Source: JAJDYQ01 sp942491945 | Lineage (GTDB): Bacteria; Pseudomonadota; Gammaproteobacteria; JAJDYQ01 | Reading direction: 5' to 3' | Assembly (NCBI GenBank): GCA_942491945.1 | Contig: CALODD010000123.1 | Location: 1-29,368, forward strand | Length of the DNA: 29,368 bases | Shown here: in pieces, positions 21,847-29,368 of the stretch | Layout: each line of letters begins with the position of its first letter | Position numbering within the stretch: the stretch's first letter is position 1 | Notes under the pieces: model-generated | Database searches by the model: none | What the model saw: the letters and a program-made list of their open reading frames with translations, nothing else | What the model was told of the DNA's origin: nothing | Position numbers and translations under genes: made by a program

Positions 21847-24303
21847 TTAATCGCCTGTTGTAGCTTCTGCTTTCGGTGACGCAGGCTTTTCCTGCTTTGG
21901 TGCATCGGTTTTCGGTGCAGGTGCTTTATTCTCTTTTGGCTTAGATTCAGCCTTCGGAGCTGCTTTGTTCTCAGGCTTAGGCGTTGATTCCGACTTTGGA
22001 GTTGGTGCCTTATCCTGTTTAGGCGCGGATTCTGCCTTCGGTGCTACTTTGTTCTCTGGCTTAGGTGCTGATTCCGACTTCGGAGTAGATGCCTTCTCTT
22101 GATTAGGTGCAGACTCTGTCTTTGGAGCAGCGGCTTTGTCCTGCTTCGGCGCCTGAGTATCGTTTGACTGATTTGAGTCGTTTTGCTCGTTCGACTTGGC
22201 ACCCTGATTGTTATTACGGCGCTGTCCACTACGGCGACGTCCACGACGCTGTCCCTGGTTTTTATTTTCGTTATTGCTTGACTTGTTGCCATCTTGCTCA
22301 GCCGCAGGTGCAGCATCTGCCTTCTGTTCAGTACTCGCCTGTTGCTGCTGATCTGGCTTCTGAGACTTCTGGTTATTATTTTGTTTACGTCGATTATTCT
22401 GACGATTGCCACGATTACTCTGTGACTCACCAGAACCTTCCGCCTGTTTGCGATCATTTTGGCCGTCTTTTTGTTGATTTGAGCCTTGCGGGCGATTGTT
22501 ATTACGACGACGGTTGCGGTTGTTATTACGACGACCACCACCACGTTGGTTGTTATCTCCACGTCCACGATTGTTACTTTGTGGTTTCTTTTCTTCTTCC
22601 TTCTCTTCTTCGCCGAAGATATTACCAAACAGGCGCTTAATAAGTCCTGGTTTTGGTTCTTTCTTTGGTTTAGGAGCTGGAGTGCGCTCTGGTGCCGGAG
22701 CGGATGGTTTTACGCTACGAACTACAGGCTCCAGATCTGGTGTGACTTCTTCACCCGTTACTTTTAAACCTTCATTCTTCTCCGAGAAGTCAGAAGCCTG
22801 TTTATAGCTACGGGCATTATTCTGACTCGCTTCATCTGCTCGTTCACGTGTAATTTCATAACGTGGTGTTTCCAGTGTTGAATTTGGCACCAGTACGATT
22901 TCAGTGCTATGGCGTCCTTCAAGCAGGGCAATGGCACGACGTTTTTCGTTCAACAGGAATGTCGCGACACTGACTGGAACCTGAGCAACGACACGTCCCG
23001 TGCCGTCTTTCATGGTTTCTTCTTCGATTAAACGAAGAATAGACAGCGCCAGGGATTCAACACTACGAACCGTTCCCTGACCGATACAGCGAGGGCAGGT
23101 ATGATAACTGGACTCACCGAGAGATGAGCGCAGTCGCTGACGCGACATTTCCAATAGACCGAACCGAGAGATACGACCAACCTGTGTTCTTGCCTTATCC
23201 ACTGAGAGTGCTTTACGCATACGATCTTCAACCGCACGTTGGTTTCGATTGGAACCCATATCAATGAAATCTACGACAACCAGACCACCGCTGTCACGCA
23301 GTCGTAACTGGCGAGCGATCTCGTCAGCTGCTTCAAGGTTGGTATTTAAAGCGGTGTCTTCAATATCACTACCTTTGGTAGCGCGGCCTGAGTTGATATC
23401 AATAGAGATCAGGGCTTCTGTGTGATCCAGTACGATTTCACCACCCGATGGCAGACGAACTTCACGACGGAAGGCGCTCTCAATCTGTCCTTCGATCTGA
23501 TAACGACTAAAGAGAGGAATTTCTTCTTTATATAATTTCAGCTTTTCCAGATTATGCGGCATAACTTGCTGAATGAAGTCACGTGCTTCCTCATAGATAG
23601 CAGGAGAATCAATCAGAATTTCACCGATATCATTTCTGAAATTGTCGCGCAGTGCGCGGATGATGATATTGCTGTCCTGATAGACTAGAAAAGGCGATTC
23701 CTTTTCCTGTGTGGCCTTGTCTATCGCTGTCCAGACCTGAGCCAGGTAATCCAGATCCCATTGCAGTTCTTCGGAAGAGCGACCAACGCCAGCAGTACGG
23801 ACGATGACGCCCGAGCCATCCGGCATAGTGAGTTCAGCCAGTGCCTCACGAACCTGGTTGCGTTCTTCACCTTCGATACGGCGCGATACGCCACCGGCTC
23901 TCGGGTTATTAGGCATCATGACCAGATAACGGCCAGCCAGACTGATAAAAGTCGTTAGTGCGGCACCTTTGTTGCCACGCTCTTCCTTATCAATCTGGAC
24001 GATGACTTCCAGACCTTCCTTGATAACGTCTTTAATAGAAGGACGACCTTCAGTTTTGGCGTCTTTGTCGTAGTAGCTACGAGAAATTTCCTTGAAAGGC
24101 AGAAAACCATGACGTTCTTCGCCATAGTTTACAAAAGCGGCTTCCAGACTGGGCTCGACACGAGTGATCTTGCCCTTGTAGATATTAGATTTTTTACGTT
24201 GTCTAGCGGTCCGTTCGATGTCCAGATCGTAAAGATATTGGCCGTCGACCATGGCAACGCGCAACTCTTCTTGTTGAGTCGCGTTGATGAGCATTCTTTT
24301 CAT
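21847..24303 (-). CDS. rne: Ribonuclease E
   Basis: An 818-residue endoribonuclease, core of the degradosome. The start at 24303 (MKRMLINATQQEELRVA) is certain, because residue numbers then match E. coli within one: catalytic Asp302 in LISIDINSG, Asp345 in VVVDFIDM, and the Zn-link Cys403 and Cys406 in CPRC. The S1 domain is near 35-125. After ~500 comes the unstructured tail. It has a membrane-targeting amphipathic segment KPGLIKRLFGNIFG (~551-564), an Arg/Asn/Gln-rich RNA-binding region (GRGDNNQRGGGRRNNNRNRR) and seven 14-residue Lys/Pro/Ala repeats at the end. The tail gives the DNA low-complexity composition. It is divergent from rluC, as is usual. Feedback control through the long leader is likely. 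Confidence 0.98.
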   Translation of the reverse strand: MKRMLINATQQEELRVAMVDGQYLYDLDIERTARQRKKSNIYKGKITRVEPSLEAAFVNYGEERHGFLPFKEISRSYYDKDAKTEGRPSIKDVIKEGLEVIVQIDKEERGNKGAALTTFISLAGRYLVMMPNNPRAGGVSRRIEGEERNQVREALAELTMPDGSGVIVRTAGVGRSSEELQWDLDYLAQVWTAIDKATQEKESPFLVYQDSNIIIRALRDNFRNDIGEILIDSPAIYEEARDFIQQVMPHNLEKLKLYKEEIPLFSRYQIEGQIESAFRREVRLPSGGEIVLDHTEALISIDINSGRATKGSDIEDTALNTNLEAADEIARQLRLRDSGGLVVVDFIDMGSNRNQRAVEDRMRKALSVDKARTQVGRISRFGLLEMSRQRLRSSLGESSYHTCPRCIGQGTVRSVESLALSILRLIEEETMKDGTGRVVAQVPVSVATFLLNEKRRAIALLEGRHSTEIVLVPNSTLETPRYEITRERADEASQNNARSYKQASDFSEKNEGLKVTGEEVTPDLEPVVRSVKPSAPAPERTPAPKPKKEPKPGLIKRLFGNIFGEEEKEEEKKPQSNNRGRGDNNQRGGGRRNNNRNRRRNNNRPQGSNQQKDGQNDRKQAEGSGESQSNRGNRQNNRRKQNNNQKSQKPDQQQQASTEQKADAAPAAEQDGNKSSNNENKNQGQRRGRRRSGQRRNNNQGAKSNEQNDSNQSNDTQAPKQDKAAAPKTESAPNQEKASTPKSESAPKPENKVAPKAESAPKQDKAPTPKSESTPKPENKAAPKAESKPKENKAPAPKTDAPKQEKPASPKAEATTGD
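21865..22152 (-). repeat. Seven tandem ~42-bp coding repeats in rne
   Basis: The 3' end of rne encodes seven successive units of 14 residues (two are 13) of the form APKQDKAxxPKxES / xPKPENKAAPKAES. Two unit types alternate. Lys and Glu alternate with Pro and Ala, so the segment is disordered and near charge-balanced. Such in-frame units can change number by slippage without a frameshift. Confidence 0.85.
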
Positions 24304-24673
24304 AGTAGGTATCTCTTGTTGATACCGGGATGTGTGTTTTACCAAAAATCTGATTGAGGAATCTGCTTATCAGAGTCCGATCGTCAAGGCGTGTCAAGGG
24401 ATCAGCGTGGGGTGCGCGTAACGCAGCCTCTGGAGCATGATCCAGTAATGCCTTTATAGTGCAGATTAGAAGAATGAATCCCGGTGTAATCATGTAAAAT
24501 GGATTTGATTGCGTATTTCAAAATCCTCGCGGTATGCGGGGATTAAAATTTGTTGTGCCAGATGGCTTGTTTTCCTTGTAATTCGGGTTGGTTGATTCCG
24601 AAACACCAGTGTAGGTTAATTGTCAGGCGGTGCTTCTGCCTAGTGGAATCACCTGATATCCCGACCATCAAGC
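24304..24673 (-). promoter_or_regulatory. Long 5' leader of rne
   Basis: From the predicted start point near 24673 to the rne ATG is about 370 bases with no convincing gene. E. coli rne has a ~361-base leader whose hairpins let RNase E cleave its own mRNA. The similar length suggests the same feedback here. AU-rich single-stranded stretches are present. The open frame at 24203-24493 in this area looks like a shadow, without motif. Confidence 0.55.
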
Positions 24674-24679
24674 ACGGGT

Positions 24680-24708
24680 AATATAGCAGTACATAGGTAA
24701 TTGAGCAA
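24680..24708 (-). promoter_or_regulatory. Sigma70 promoter for rne
   Basis: On the minus strand TTGCTC (24703-24708), a 17-base spacer and TATATT (24680-24685) form a good promoter. The start point would be near 24673. No competing promoter of this quality was seen between it and rne. Confidence 0.6.
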
Positions 24709-24825
24709 TCCGGACAGTCTGCAGGGTTATGATTTACGGTATATTTTTTTTTGCTGAGATAGAATGCGCGGCAATTTACACGGATTCAGATTCGTAACCC
24801 CGAAACCCTCATATAGCTGTATTCA

Positions 24826-25797
24826 ATGGCATCTCCTGAACAAACTACCCATACCTCGGTTCGTCTCGTCACCATAACGGCGGAAGAGGCTGGTCAACGA
24901 ATTGATAATTATCTGGTTCGTCAGTTTAAAGGGGTGCCTAAAAGCAGAATCTACCGAATATTGAGAAAAGGCGAGGTGCGGGTTAACAAAAAACGCATCA
25001 AACCTGTCTATAAACTGCAGGAACACGACGAAGTTCGTCTACCGCCGATTCGCATGTCTGCAGAGAAGACACGCCGACCGCCAGATCATGTTCTCGACCT
25101 AGTCGAGTCTCGAATAAGCTACGAAGATGATCGCTTATTTATAGTAAATAAACCATCTGGGCTAGCTGTTCATGCCGGTACTGGTATCGATTACGGCGTG
25201 ATCGACGCTCTGAATACGCTGTATCCAAAACAACAATCGTATCTGGTTCATCGTCTGGATCGTGAAACCAGTGGTTGTCTGTTGATTGCTCGCGATCGGC
25301 AGGCCATGTTGTCGCTGCAAACTTCGATTCGTGAAGGGCAGATCGATAAGTTCTACTCAGCGTTACTAATGGGGAGCTGGGGGCAGGGTAAACAGGCCAT
25401 TGATATTCCACTACGGCGAAACAAGATTCAGGATGGCGAGCGTCTGGTTCAGGTTGACGATAATGGAAAAGAAGCCGTTTCAATTTTTTATCCGGTTCGT
25501 GAGTTCGCCGGCCATGGTAAACAGACTACGGTCACTCTAATGAAAATCAAACTCGTCACTGGTCGTACCCACCAAATCCGGGTGCATGCCCTCGAAACAG
25601 GTCACCCGCTGGCTGGGGATCAAAAATATGGCAATGCTGACTTTAATGATGAACTGAAACGTATCGGCCTGAAACGTATGTTTTTGCACGCACAGTCTCT
25701 GGCTTTCCCGCATCCCGATGGCGGTCAGAAAATGCATATCGATCCACCACTGGATAACGATTTAAACGCTGTATTGCAGAAACTGGAACGACGCTAG
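24826..25797 (+). CDS. rluC: 23S rRNA pseudouridine synthase RluC
   Basis: A 323-residue RluA-family pseudouridine synthase. In E. coli RluC modifies 23S rRNA at positions 955, 2504 and 2580. An N-terminal S4 RNA-binding domain (~22-75; QRIDNYLVRQFKGVPKSRIY) precedes the catalytic domain. The nucleophile is Asp145 in VHRLDRETSGCLL. KLVTGRTHQIRVHAL is the second family motif. The ATG at 24826 gives a normal length, although a clear ribosome site is not obvious. The HAD phosphatase gene follows after 2 bases. Opposite orientation to rne, as in other gammaproteobacteria, supports the RluC rather than the RluD assignment. Confidence 0.96.
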   Translation: MASPEQTTHTSVRLVTITAEEAGQRIDNYLVRQFKGVPKSRIYRILRKGEVRVNKKRIKPVYKLQEHDEVRLPPIRMSAEKTRRPPDHVLDLVESRISYEDDRLFIVNKPSGLAVHAGTGIDYGVIDALNTLYPKQQSYLVHRLDRETSGCLLIARDRQAMLSLQTSIREGQIDKFYSALLMGSWGQGKQAIDIPLRRNKIQDGERLVQVDDNGKEAVSIFYPVREFAGHGKQTTVTLMKIKLVTGRTHQIRVHALETGHPLAGDQKYGNADFNDELKRIGLKRMFLHAQSLAFPHPDGGQKMHIDPPLDNDLNAVLQKLERR

Positions 25798-25799
25798 CT

Positions 25800-26462
25800 A
25801 TGTCATCGTATGAATTAATTGTCTTTGACTGGGACGGCACGCTGATGGATTCCCGTGTCCAGATTGTGTCGTGTATGCGACGGGCGATGCAGGACGCTGG
25901 CTTACCCGATATGCCTGACCAGGAACTACAGCAAGTCATCGGTCTGGGGTTAATGGAAGCAGTTCAAGGGCTTTTACCGGATCAAGACAATGATGTGGTT
26001 GAGGCTGTTAGCAGTGCTTATCGTAAACATTGGCTGACATCTCCCCCAGGACTCAGTGGGTTTTTTGATGGAATAGAAACTCTATTGCACTCATTGCATA
26101 CGAGCGACAAGAATATGGCCGTAGCGACCGGTAAAAGTCGTCGCGGGCTCGATAAGCAATTTCACGAAACAGATACCGGACGATTCTTCATGACATCACG
26201 CTGTGCCGATGAATCTCAGTCCAAGCCAGCGCCTGATATGTTACTGGAAATACTTGATGAAACAGGGTATTCGCCAGACAATGTACTGGTCGTCGGAGAT
26301 ACAGCATTTGATATGCAGATGGCAAAGTCTGCACAAATTGATCGGCTTGCGGTGACCTATGGTGTACACGATGAAGAACAGTTGGCGCCATTTTCCCCTG
26401 TCGCCATTGTTAAGTCTTCGCAGGAACTTTGTGACTGGTTTCAGATCAATATACTCGCATAA
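25800..26462 (+). CDS. HAD-family phosphatase (Gph-like)
   Basis: A 220-residue hydrolase of the haloacid dehalogenase superfamily with an alpha-helical cap. Nucleophile Asp10 and acid/base Asp12 lie in VFDWDGTLMDS. Motif II is the Thr in AVATGKS, motif III the Lys in SKPAPDM and motif IV GDTAFDMQMA. This set fits phosphoglycolate-phosphatase-like enzymes, but the exact substrate is not visible. The DWDGT variant (Trp in place of Leu or Met) is common in the version linked to rluC. The gene starts 2 bases after the rluC stop, so they are co-translated. sppA follows after 26 bases, making a three-gene operon. Confidence 0.92.
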   Translation: MSSYELIVFDWDGTLMDSRVQIVSCMRRAMQDAGLPDMPDQELQQVIGLGLMEAVQGLLPDQDNDVVEAVSSAYRKHWLTSPPGLSGFFDGIETLLHSLHTSDKNMAVATGKSRRGLDKQFHETDTGRFFMTSRCADESQSKPAPDMLLEILDETGYSPDNVLVVGDTAFDMQMAKSAQIDRLAVTYGVHDEEQLAPFSPVAIVKSSQELCDWFQINILA

Positions 26463-26488
26463 CGCACTAGCTTGTAAGTAGGAAAGGT

Positions 26489-27424
26489 ATGGACGATAAA
26501 TCAAAAAAATCGACTAATTTTGAACAGGACGTTGTAGAAAAACTGGCGTTTGCGGCGGTTACTGAACAACGTCGTTCACGTCGCTGGAAAATATTTTTTA
26601 TTTTCCTGTTCTTCATTTATCTATTCTCAGTTTCTTTTTTAATGAAAGGATCCATTGAGCTATCAGAGCTCGACACATCTGTTGGTAAGCACACAGCGCT
26701 TGTCGATCTCGACGGTGTGATCAGTACTGATGGTGAAGCCAGTGCCGACAAGATTGTTGGTGCACTCAGAGATGCCTTTGAAGATGAAAATACAGCGGGC
26801 GTCATCATGCGCATTAATAGCCCTGGAGGCAGCCCGGTACAGTCCAGCTACATCTATACGGAAATGCGTCGATTACGTGAAAAGTATCCGGATATTCCTC
26901 TGTATGCGGTTATTTCAGATCTTTGCGCATCAGGTGGTTATTACGTCGCTGTCGGTGCAGATAAAATCTACGCCAATGAATCGAGCATTGTCGGCTCAAT
27001 TGGTGTGATCATGAATGGTTTTGGTTTTGAAGGCACGATGGAAAAACTCGGTGTTGAGCGACGTGCTTTAACTGCCGGTGAACACAAAGCCTTGATGGAT
27101 CCATTTTCGCCAATGAATGAGGAAGAAACAGCGCACCTTCAAACCATGCTGGATGAGATTCATCAGGAATTCATAACAACGGTGAAAGAAGGACGTGGCG
27201 ATAAGCTGGTTGACGATGAAAAAATATTCAGCGGCCTGGTCTGGACCGGTGAACGAGCTAAATATCTCGGATTAATTGATGAGTTTGGTAGTGCGGGTTA
27301 TGTCGCTCGCGAAGTGATCAAGGAAAAGGATATCGTCGACTTTACTGGGCAGAAAGACCTGCTGGATCGTATCACCGAACGTCTTGGTGGGGTGATCGTT
27401 AATCAGATGATGAAAGTCTGGTAA
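26489..27424 (+). CDS. sppA: S49 peptidase SppA (short form)
   Basis: A 311-residue membrane-bound peptidase that degrades cleaved signal peptides. A basic N-terminal tail (RRSRRWK) precedes one membrane helix (~35-52), putting the catalytic domain in the periplasm. The Ser-Lys dyad is visible: Ser148 in LCASGGYYVA and Lys200 in AGEHKAL. INSPGGSP (109-116) is the oxyanion loop. It is the short, single-domain type, unlike the 67-kDa E. coli enzyme. The ATG at 26489 has an AGGAAAGG ribosome site. Its 3' end overlaps the convergent phhB gene by 26 bases. Confidence 0.95.
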   Translation: MDDKSKKSTNFEQDVVEKLAFAAVTEQRRSRRWKIFFIFLFFIYLFSVSFLMKGSIELSELDTSVGKHTALVDLDGVISTDGEASADKIVGALRDAFEDENTAGVIMRINSPGGSPVQSSYIYTEMRRLREKYPDIPLYAVISDLCASGGYYVAVGADKIYANESSIVGSIGVIMNGFGFEGTMEKLGVERRALTAGEHKALMDPFSPMNEEETAHLQTMLDEIHQEFITTVKEGRGDKLVDDEKIFSGLVWTGERAKYLGLIDEFGSAGYVAREVIKEKDIVDFTGQKDLLDRITERLGGVIVNQMMKVW

Positions 27425-27722
27425 ATATCTGACTCATTTGACGGGCGAGTTCGAAGTCCAGTGAACTTAAGCCAGATACTGAATGAGTAATCAGGTCAAT
27501 CTGAACACGATTGTAGACATTGCACCATTCCGGATGATGATCCATCTTATCAGCGACGATGGCTACTTCCTGCATAAAGGCCATTGCGTTCTGGAAACTG
27601 GGAAAAACGAGCTCAATATGTAACTTATCTGATTTTAGTGCCCATTTCAGACTGCTCTGCTGATTGAGTGAGGCAAGCAGTCCCTCTACTTCTGATACCG
27701 ATAATTTCTGTATTTTCGTCAC
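27399..27722 (-). CDS. phhB: Pterin-4a-carbinolamine dehydratase PhhB
   Basis: A 107-residue dehydratase that recycles the 4a-hydroxy-pterin formed by phenylalanine hydroxylase. The family motif HHPEWCNVYNRV, with the catalytic His pair, is followed by IDLITHSVSGLSSLDFELA. The start is GTG at 27722, sharing its G with the yceF stop (TAGTG), so translation is probably coupled. No phenylalanine hydroxylase gene is in the window, so the enzyme may have another use, such as in folate/molybdopterin pathways (inference). The 3' end overlaps sppA by 26 bases. Confidence 0.93.
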   Translation of the reverse strand: MTKIQKLSVSEVEGLLASLNQQSSLKWALKSDKLHIELVFPSFQNAMAFMQEVAIVADKMDHHPEWCNVYNRVQIDLITHSVSGLSSLDFELARQMSQIFTRLSSSD

Positions 27723-28336
27723 TACGGCTTAAAACCAGACTGAGCGGAAAGAATATCGATGTCCCAGTTATTAAACATATCAATTAGACGTATTAATGGC
27801 AATCCAATCAAGGTGTTAGGGTCACTTCCTGACAATTCACTGAAGAGTGTAATTCCCAGGGCCTCCGACTTGAAGCTGCCCGCACATTGGTAGGGTTGTT
27901 CCGTCTTGAGGTAATTCTCGATTTGGTGGGCTGTCAGCTCACGGAATTTCACCGTGAAAGGCTCGACGATTGATTGCTGACGATCTTGCTCAATATCGTA
28001 GAGGCAAAGACCAGTCAGGAATCTAACGGTTTTTCCAGATGCTTCTCTTAATTGGGTGATAGCATTGTAGTGATTGCCAGGTTTACCCAATATTTCGTCG
28101 TCTATGACGCAGACCTGATCCGAGCCAATGACCAGACCCCGATCAAAATGTGCCTTTGCTGCTCGCGCCTTGGCTACCGATAGACGCTCAACGAGTTGAA
28201 TTGCTGATTCATTTTCTTTGCGGCTCTCATCAACCTCGGGTTTACAGGTCTGAAAGGGCAGATTGAGCCTGGATAGCAATTCTCTGCGGAAAGGCGATGT
28301 CGATGCCAGAATTAGTGGTGCAGGTAGTTCGTTCAT
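27722..28336 (-). CDS. yceF: Maf-like nucleotide pyrophosphatase YceF
   Basis: A 204-residue Maf/HAM1-like pyrophosphatase. E. coli YceF hydrolyses 7-methyl-GTP. The N-terminal LILASTSPFRRELL, EVDES, GSDQVCVID and LGKPGNH motifs are intact. The C-terminal CAGSFKSEALGITLF and SDPNTLIGLPLIRL match YceF closely, rather than the YhdE dTTPase. Its divergent position beside yceD-rpmF is the same as in E. coli. I chose the ATG at 28336 because the family starts a few residues before LASTSP; the ATG at 28375 would add 13 residues. phhB follows with a one-base overlap. Confidence 0.93.
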   Translation of the reverse strand: MNELPAPLILASTSPFRRELLSRLNLPFQTCKPEVDESRKENESAIQLVERLSVAKARAAKAHFDRGLVIGSDQVCVIDDEILGKPGNHYNAITQLREASGKTVRFLTGLCLYDIEQDRQQSIVEPFTVKFRELTAHQIENYLKTEQPYQCAGSFKSEALGITLFSELSGSDPNTLIGLPLIRLIDMFNNWDIDILSAQSGFKP

Positions 28337-28488
28337 AGTGCTCAGAGCGGTAATCTTTACCCAATCATAAATCACTCACAGAGGGTGAGCGAATCGGCTT
28401 TCTTAATCCTGATCAGCGATTGTTGATTCAGGTAACCCACGGATGATTAGGTTTACCTGTAATACGGTGTTTTTATTAGCAATTTTCT

Positions 28489-28517
28489 TTGACGTAATGC
28501 AAATTCGCCGCTATTAT
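28489..28517 (+). promoter_or_regulatory. Strong sigma70-type promoter of yceD-rpmF
   Basis: TTGACG (28489-28494), a 17-base spacer and TATTAT (28512-28517) form the best promoter in the window. The expected start point, about 28524-28525, lies only 2-3 bases before the yceD ATG at 28527. Confidence 0.72.
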
Positions 28518-28526
28518 CGCGCGCCT

Positions 28527-29033
28527 ATGTCAGCACGCCTGCCAAAGACCGTCGATGTACGGAAATATGCCGATACGGGACGTCATTTGCAAGGAGTGCT
28601 GGATGGTTCATTGTGTCAGCGACTGAGCGGAGCAATTGATCACTTTGAAGGTGATATTGAAATCGATCTTCAATTTGAGCGCGATGTCGAGAACAGGCGA
28701 ATCATTACCGGCGAAGTTTCAACGAATGTCGCTGTGATTTGTCAACGATGCCTTGAAGACGTGGTTTACCCTCTTCAATGTAACGTAGCCCTGGGCGTCA
28801 TTATCGATGAAACTCAGGCTGAACAATTACCGAGTTCTTTAGAGCCGGTGTTGATAGATGATGAACCGTTAAGTCTTGTGGATCTGGTGGAAGACGAGCT
28901 TATTCTGGCTTTGCCTTCGGTCATAACCCATGAGCAGTGCGAAGCACCGCTTAAGCTTGATAAGCCTGTGGTTGAGGAGCAAAAACGGGATAACCCGTTT
29001 GCGGTGCTGAAGAATTTTAAAGTATCAGAGTAA
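28527..29033 (+). CDS. yceD: DUF177 family protein YceD (large-subunit rRNA accumulation)
   Basis: A 168-residue YceD/DUF177 protein. In bacteria and plants this family is needed for 23S rRNA accumulation, and in E. coli yceD is co-transcribed with rpmF. Visible marks are the start MSARLPKTVDV, the Cys pair in ICQRCLE, and the C-terminal LVEDELILALPSV and NPFAVLKNF, all matching E. coli. A longer frame from 28443 would place the promoter inside coding sequence and adds a non-family hydrophobic N-terminus, so I chose the ATG at 28527. That choice makes the transcript almost leaderless. rpmF follows after 36 bases. Confidence 0.93.
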   Translation: MSARLPKTVDVRKYADTGRHLQGVLDGSLCQRLSGAIDHFEGDIEIDLQFERDVENRRIITGEVSTNVAVICQRCLEDVVYPLQCNVALGVIIDETQAEQLPSSLEPVLIDDEPLSLVDLVEDELILALPSVITHEQCEAPLKLDKPVVEEQKRDNPFAVLKNFKVSE

Positions 29034-29069
29034 TCTGGTGCTGTTTTAGTTTTGTAACGGAGATCGAAA

Positions 29070-29264
29070 ATGGCTGTTCAACAGAATCGTAAAACACGCT
29101 CAAAGCGTGGCATGCGTCGTTCACACGACGGTTTATCAGGCTCTACTCTGTCTATTGACCAGGGTAGTGGTGAAACTCACCTGCGTCATCACGTTAGCGC
29201 AGAAGGTTATTACCGTGGTAAGCAGGTAGTACAACCTAAAATGATGGATGACGACGACGAATAG
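29070..29264 (+). CDS. rpmF: 50S ribosomal protein L32
   Basis: A 64-residue ribosomal protein. The N-terminal MAVQQNRKTRSKRGMRRSHD and central THLRHHVSAEGYYRGKQV match L32 of E. coli. The C-terminus carries about seven extra residues, QPKMMDDDDE, ending in an acidic cluster that enteric L32 lacks. An ACGGAGA ribosome site precedes the ATG. It is co-transcribed with yceD and is followed by a strong terminator. In many relatives plsX and the fab genes come next, beyond the window. Confidence 0.97.
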   Translation: MAVQQNRKTRSKRGMRRSHDGLSGSTLSIDQGSGETHLRHHVSAEGYYRGKQVVQPKMMDDDDE

Positions 29265-29290
29265 ACTCTATTTGATCGTTATGAATAAGG

Positions 29291-29329
29291 TTGCCCGGAT
29301 TTGTTTTGCAGATTCGGGCAATTTTTTTT
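29291..29329 (+). terminator. Rho-independent terminator after rpmF
   Basis: TTGCCCGGAT (29291-29300) pairs with ATTCGGGCAA (29312-29321) with one mismatch, followed by eight T. It lies 26 bases after the rpmF stop. Confidence 0.9.
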
Positions 29330-29368
29330 CTGCCGACCGTTATTTAAACCGATAAATCATTAATGTCA

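Noticed and set aside
21865..22152. CRISPR-like periodic repeats
   Set aside because: The units are contiguous, in frame and coding. There are no unique spacers and no cas genes.
22107..22640. Long plus-strand frame (177 codons) opposite the rne tail, and a 194-codon minus-strand frame at 22044-22628
   Set aside because: Both come from the biased codons of the low-complexity RNase E tail. They have no motif, and the real rne frame explains the region.
24203..24493. 96-codon frame in the rne leader
   Set aside because: It overlaps the start of rne in another frame and has no family features. The region is better explained as a regulatory leader.

Overview
The window is a stretch of gammaproteobacterial chromosome. 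Several neighbourhoods have the gene order typical of that class: ald-ftsK-lolA-rarA-crcB-serS with trxB divergent, rne divergent from rluC-HAD-sppA, and yceF divergent from yceD-rpmF. The protein sequences agree; for example, RNase E catalytic residues fall within one position of the E. coli numbering. Base composition looks slightly AT-rich by eye. I cannot name the genus. The dedicated sortase cassette and the type of outer-membrane barrel suggest a marine or aquatic lineage.

Region 1 (1-1506) is the end of what is probably an exopolysaccharide-type locus. It holds the 3' part of an outer-membrane beta-barrel gene and a tightly coupled glycerate-kinase-like gene.

Region 2 (1481-7254) is the most distinctive part. 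It is a complete proteobacterial dedicated sortase system: histidine kinase PdsS and response regulator PdsR on the minus strand, and a VIT/VWA sortase target plus its class GN-type sortase on the plus strand. The divergent intergenic region contains phased direct repeats that look like a response-regulator operator. A previously unlisted 39-codon ORF with a Cys/His-rich tail sits directly before the target gene and overlaps its start.

Region 3 (7333-10943) has nadA, a lipoprotein of the amidohydrolase family, a gene-poor stretch, a small membrane protein, and a NADAR-family gene interrupted by one in-frame TAA.

Region 4 (10944-19991) has a secreted protein of unknown function whose signal-peptide codons overlap the trxB terminator. 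It continues with trxB, ald, then the packed run ftsK-lolA-rarA-crcB (overlapping starts and stops) and serS. These genes serve redox balance, alanine metabolism, chromosome segregation, lipoprotein export, replication-fork rescue, fluoride efflux and Ser-tRNA charging.

Region 5 (19975-21840) has a small membrane protein, the FtsH modulator yccA, tRNA-Ser(UGA) and a low-molecular-weight tyrosine phosphatase.

Region 6 (21847-29368) is RNA metabolism and envelope housekeeping. It contains rne, with a repetitive RNA-binding tail and a roughly 370-nt leader driven by a good sigma70-type promoter, then rluC, a HAD phosphatase, sppA, phhB, yceF, and yceD-rpmF driven by a strong promoter placed almost on the start codon. 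The window ends after the rpmF terminator.
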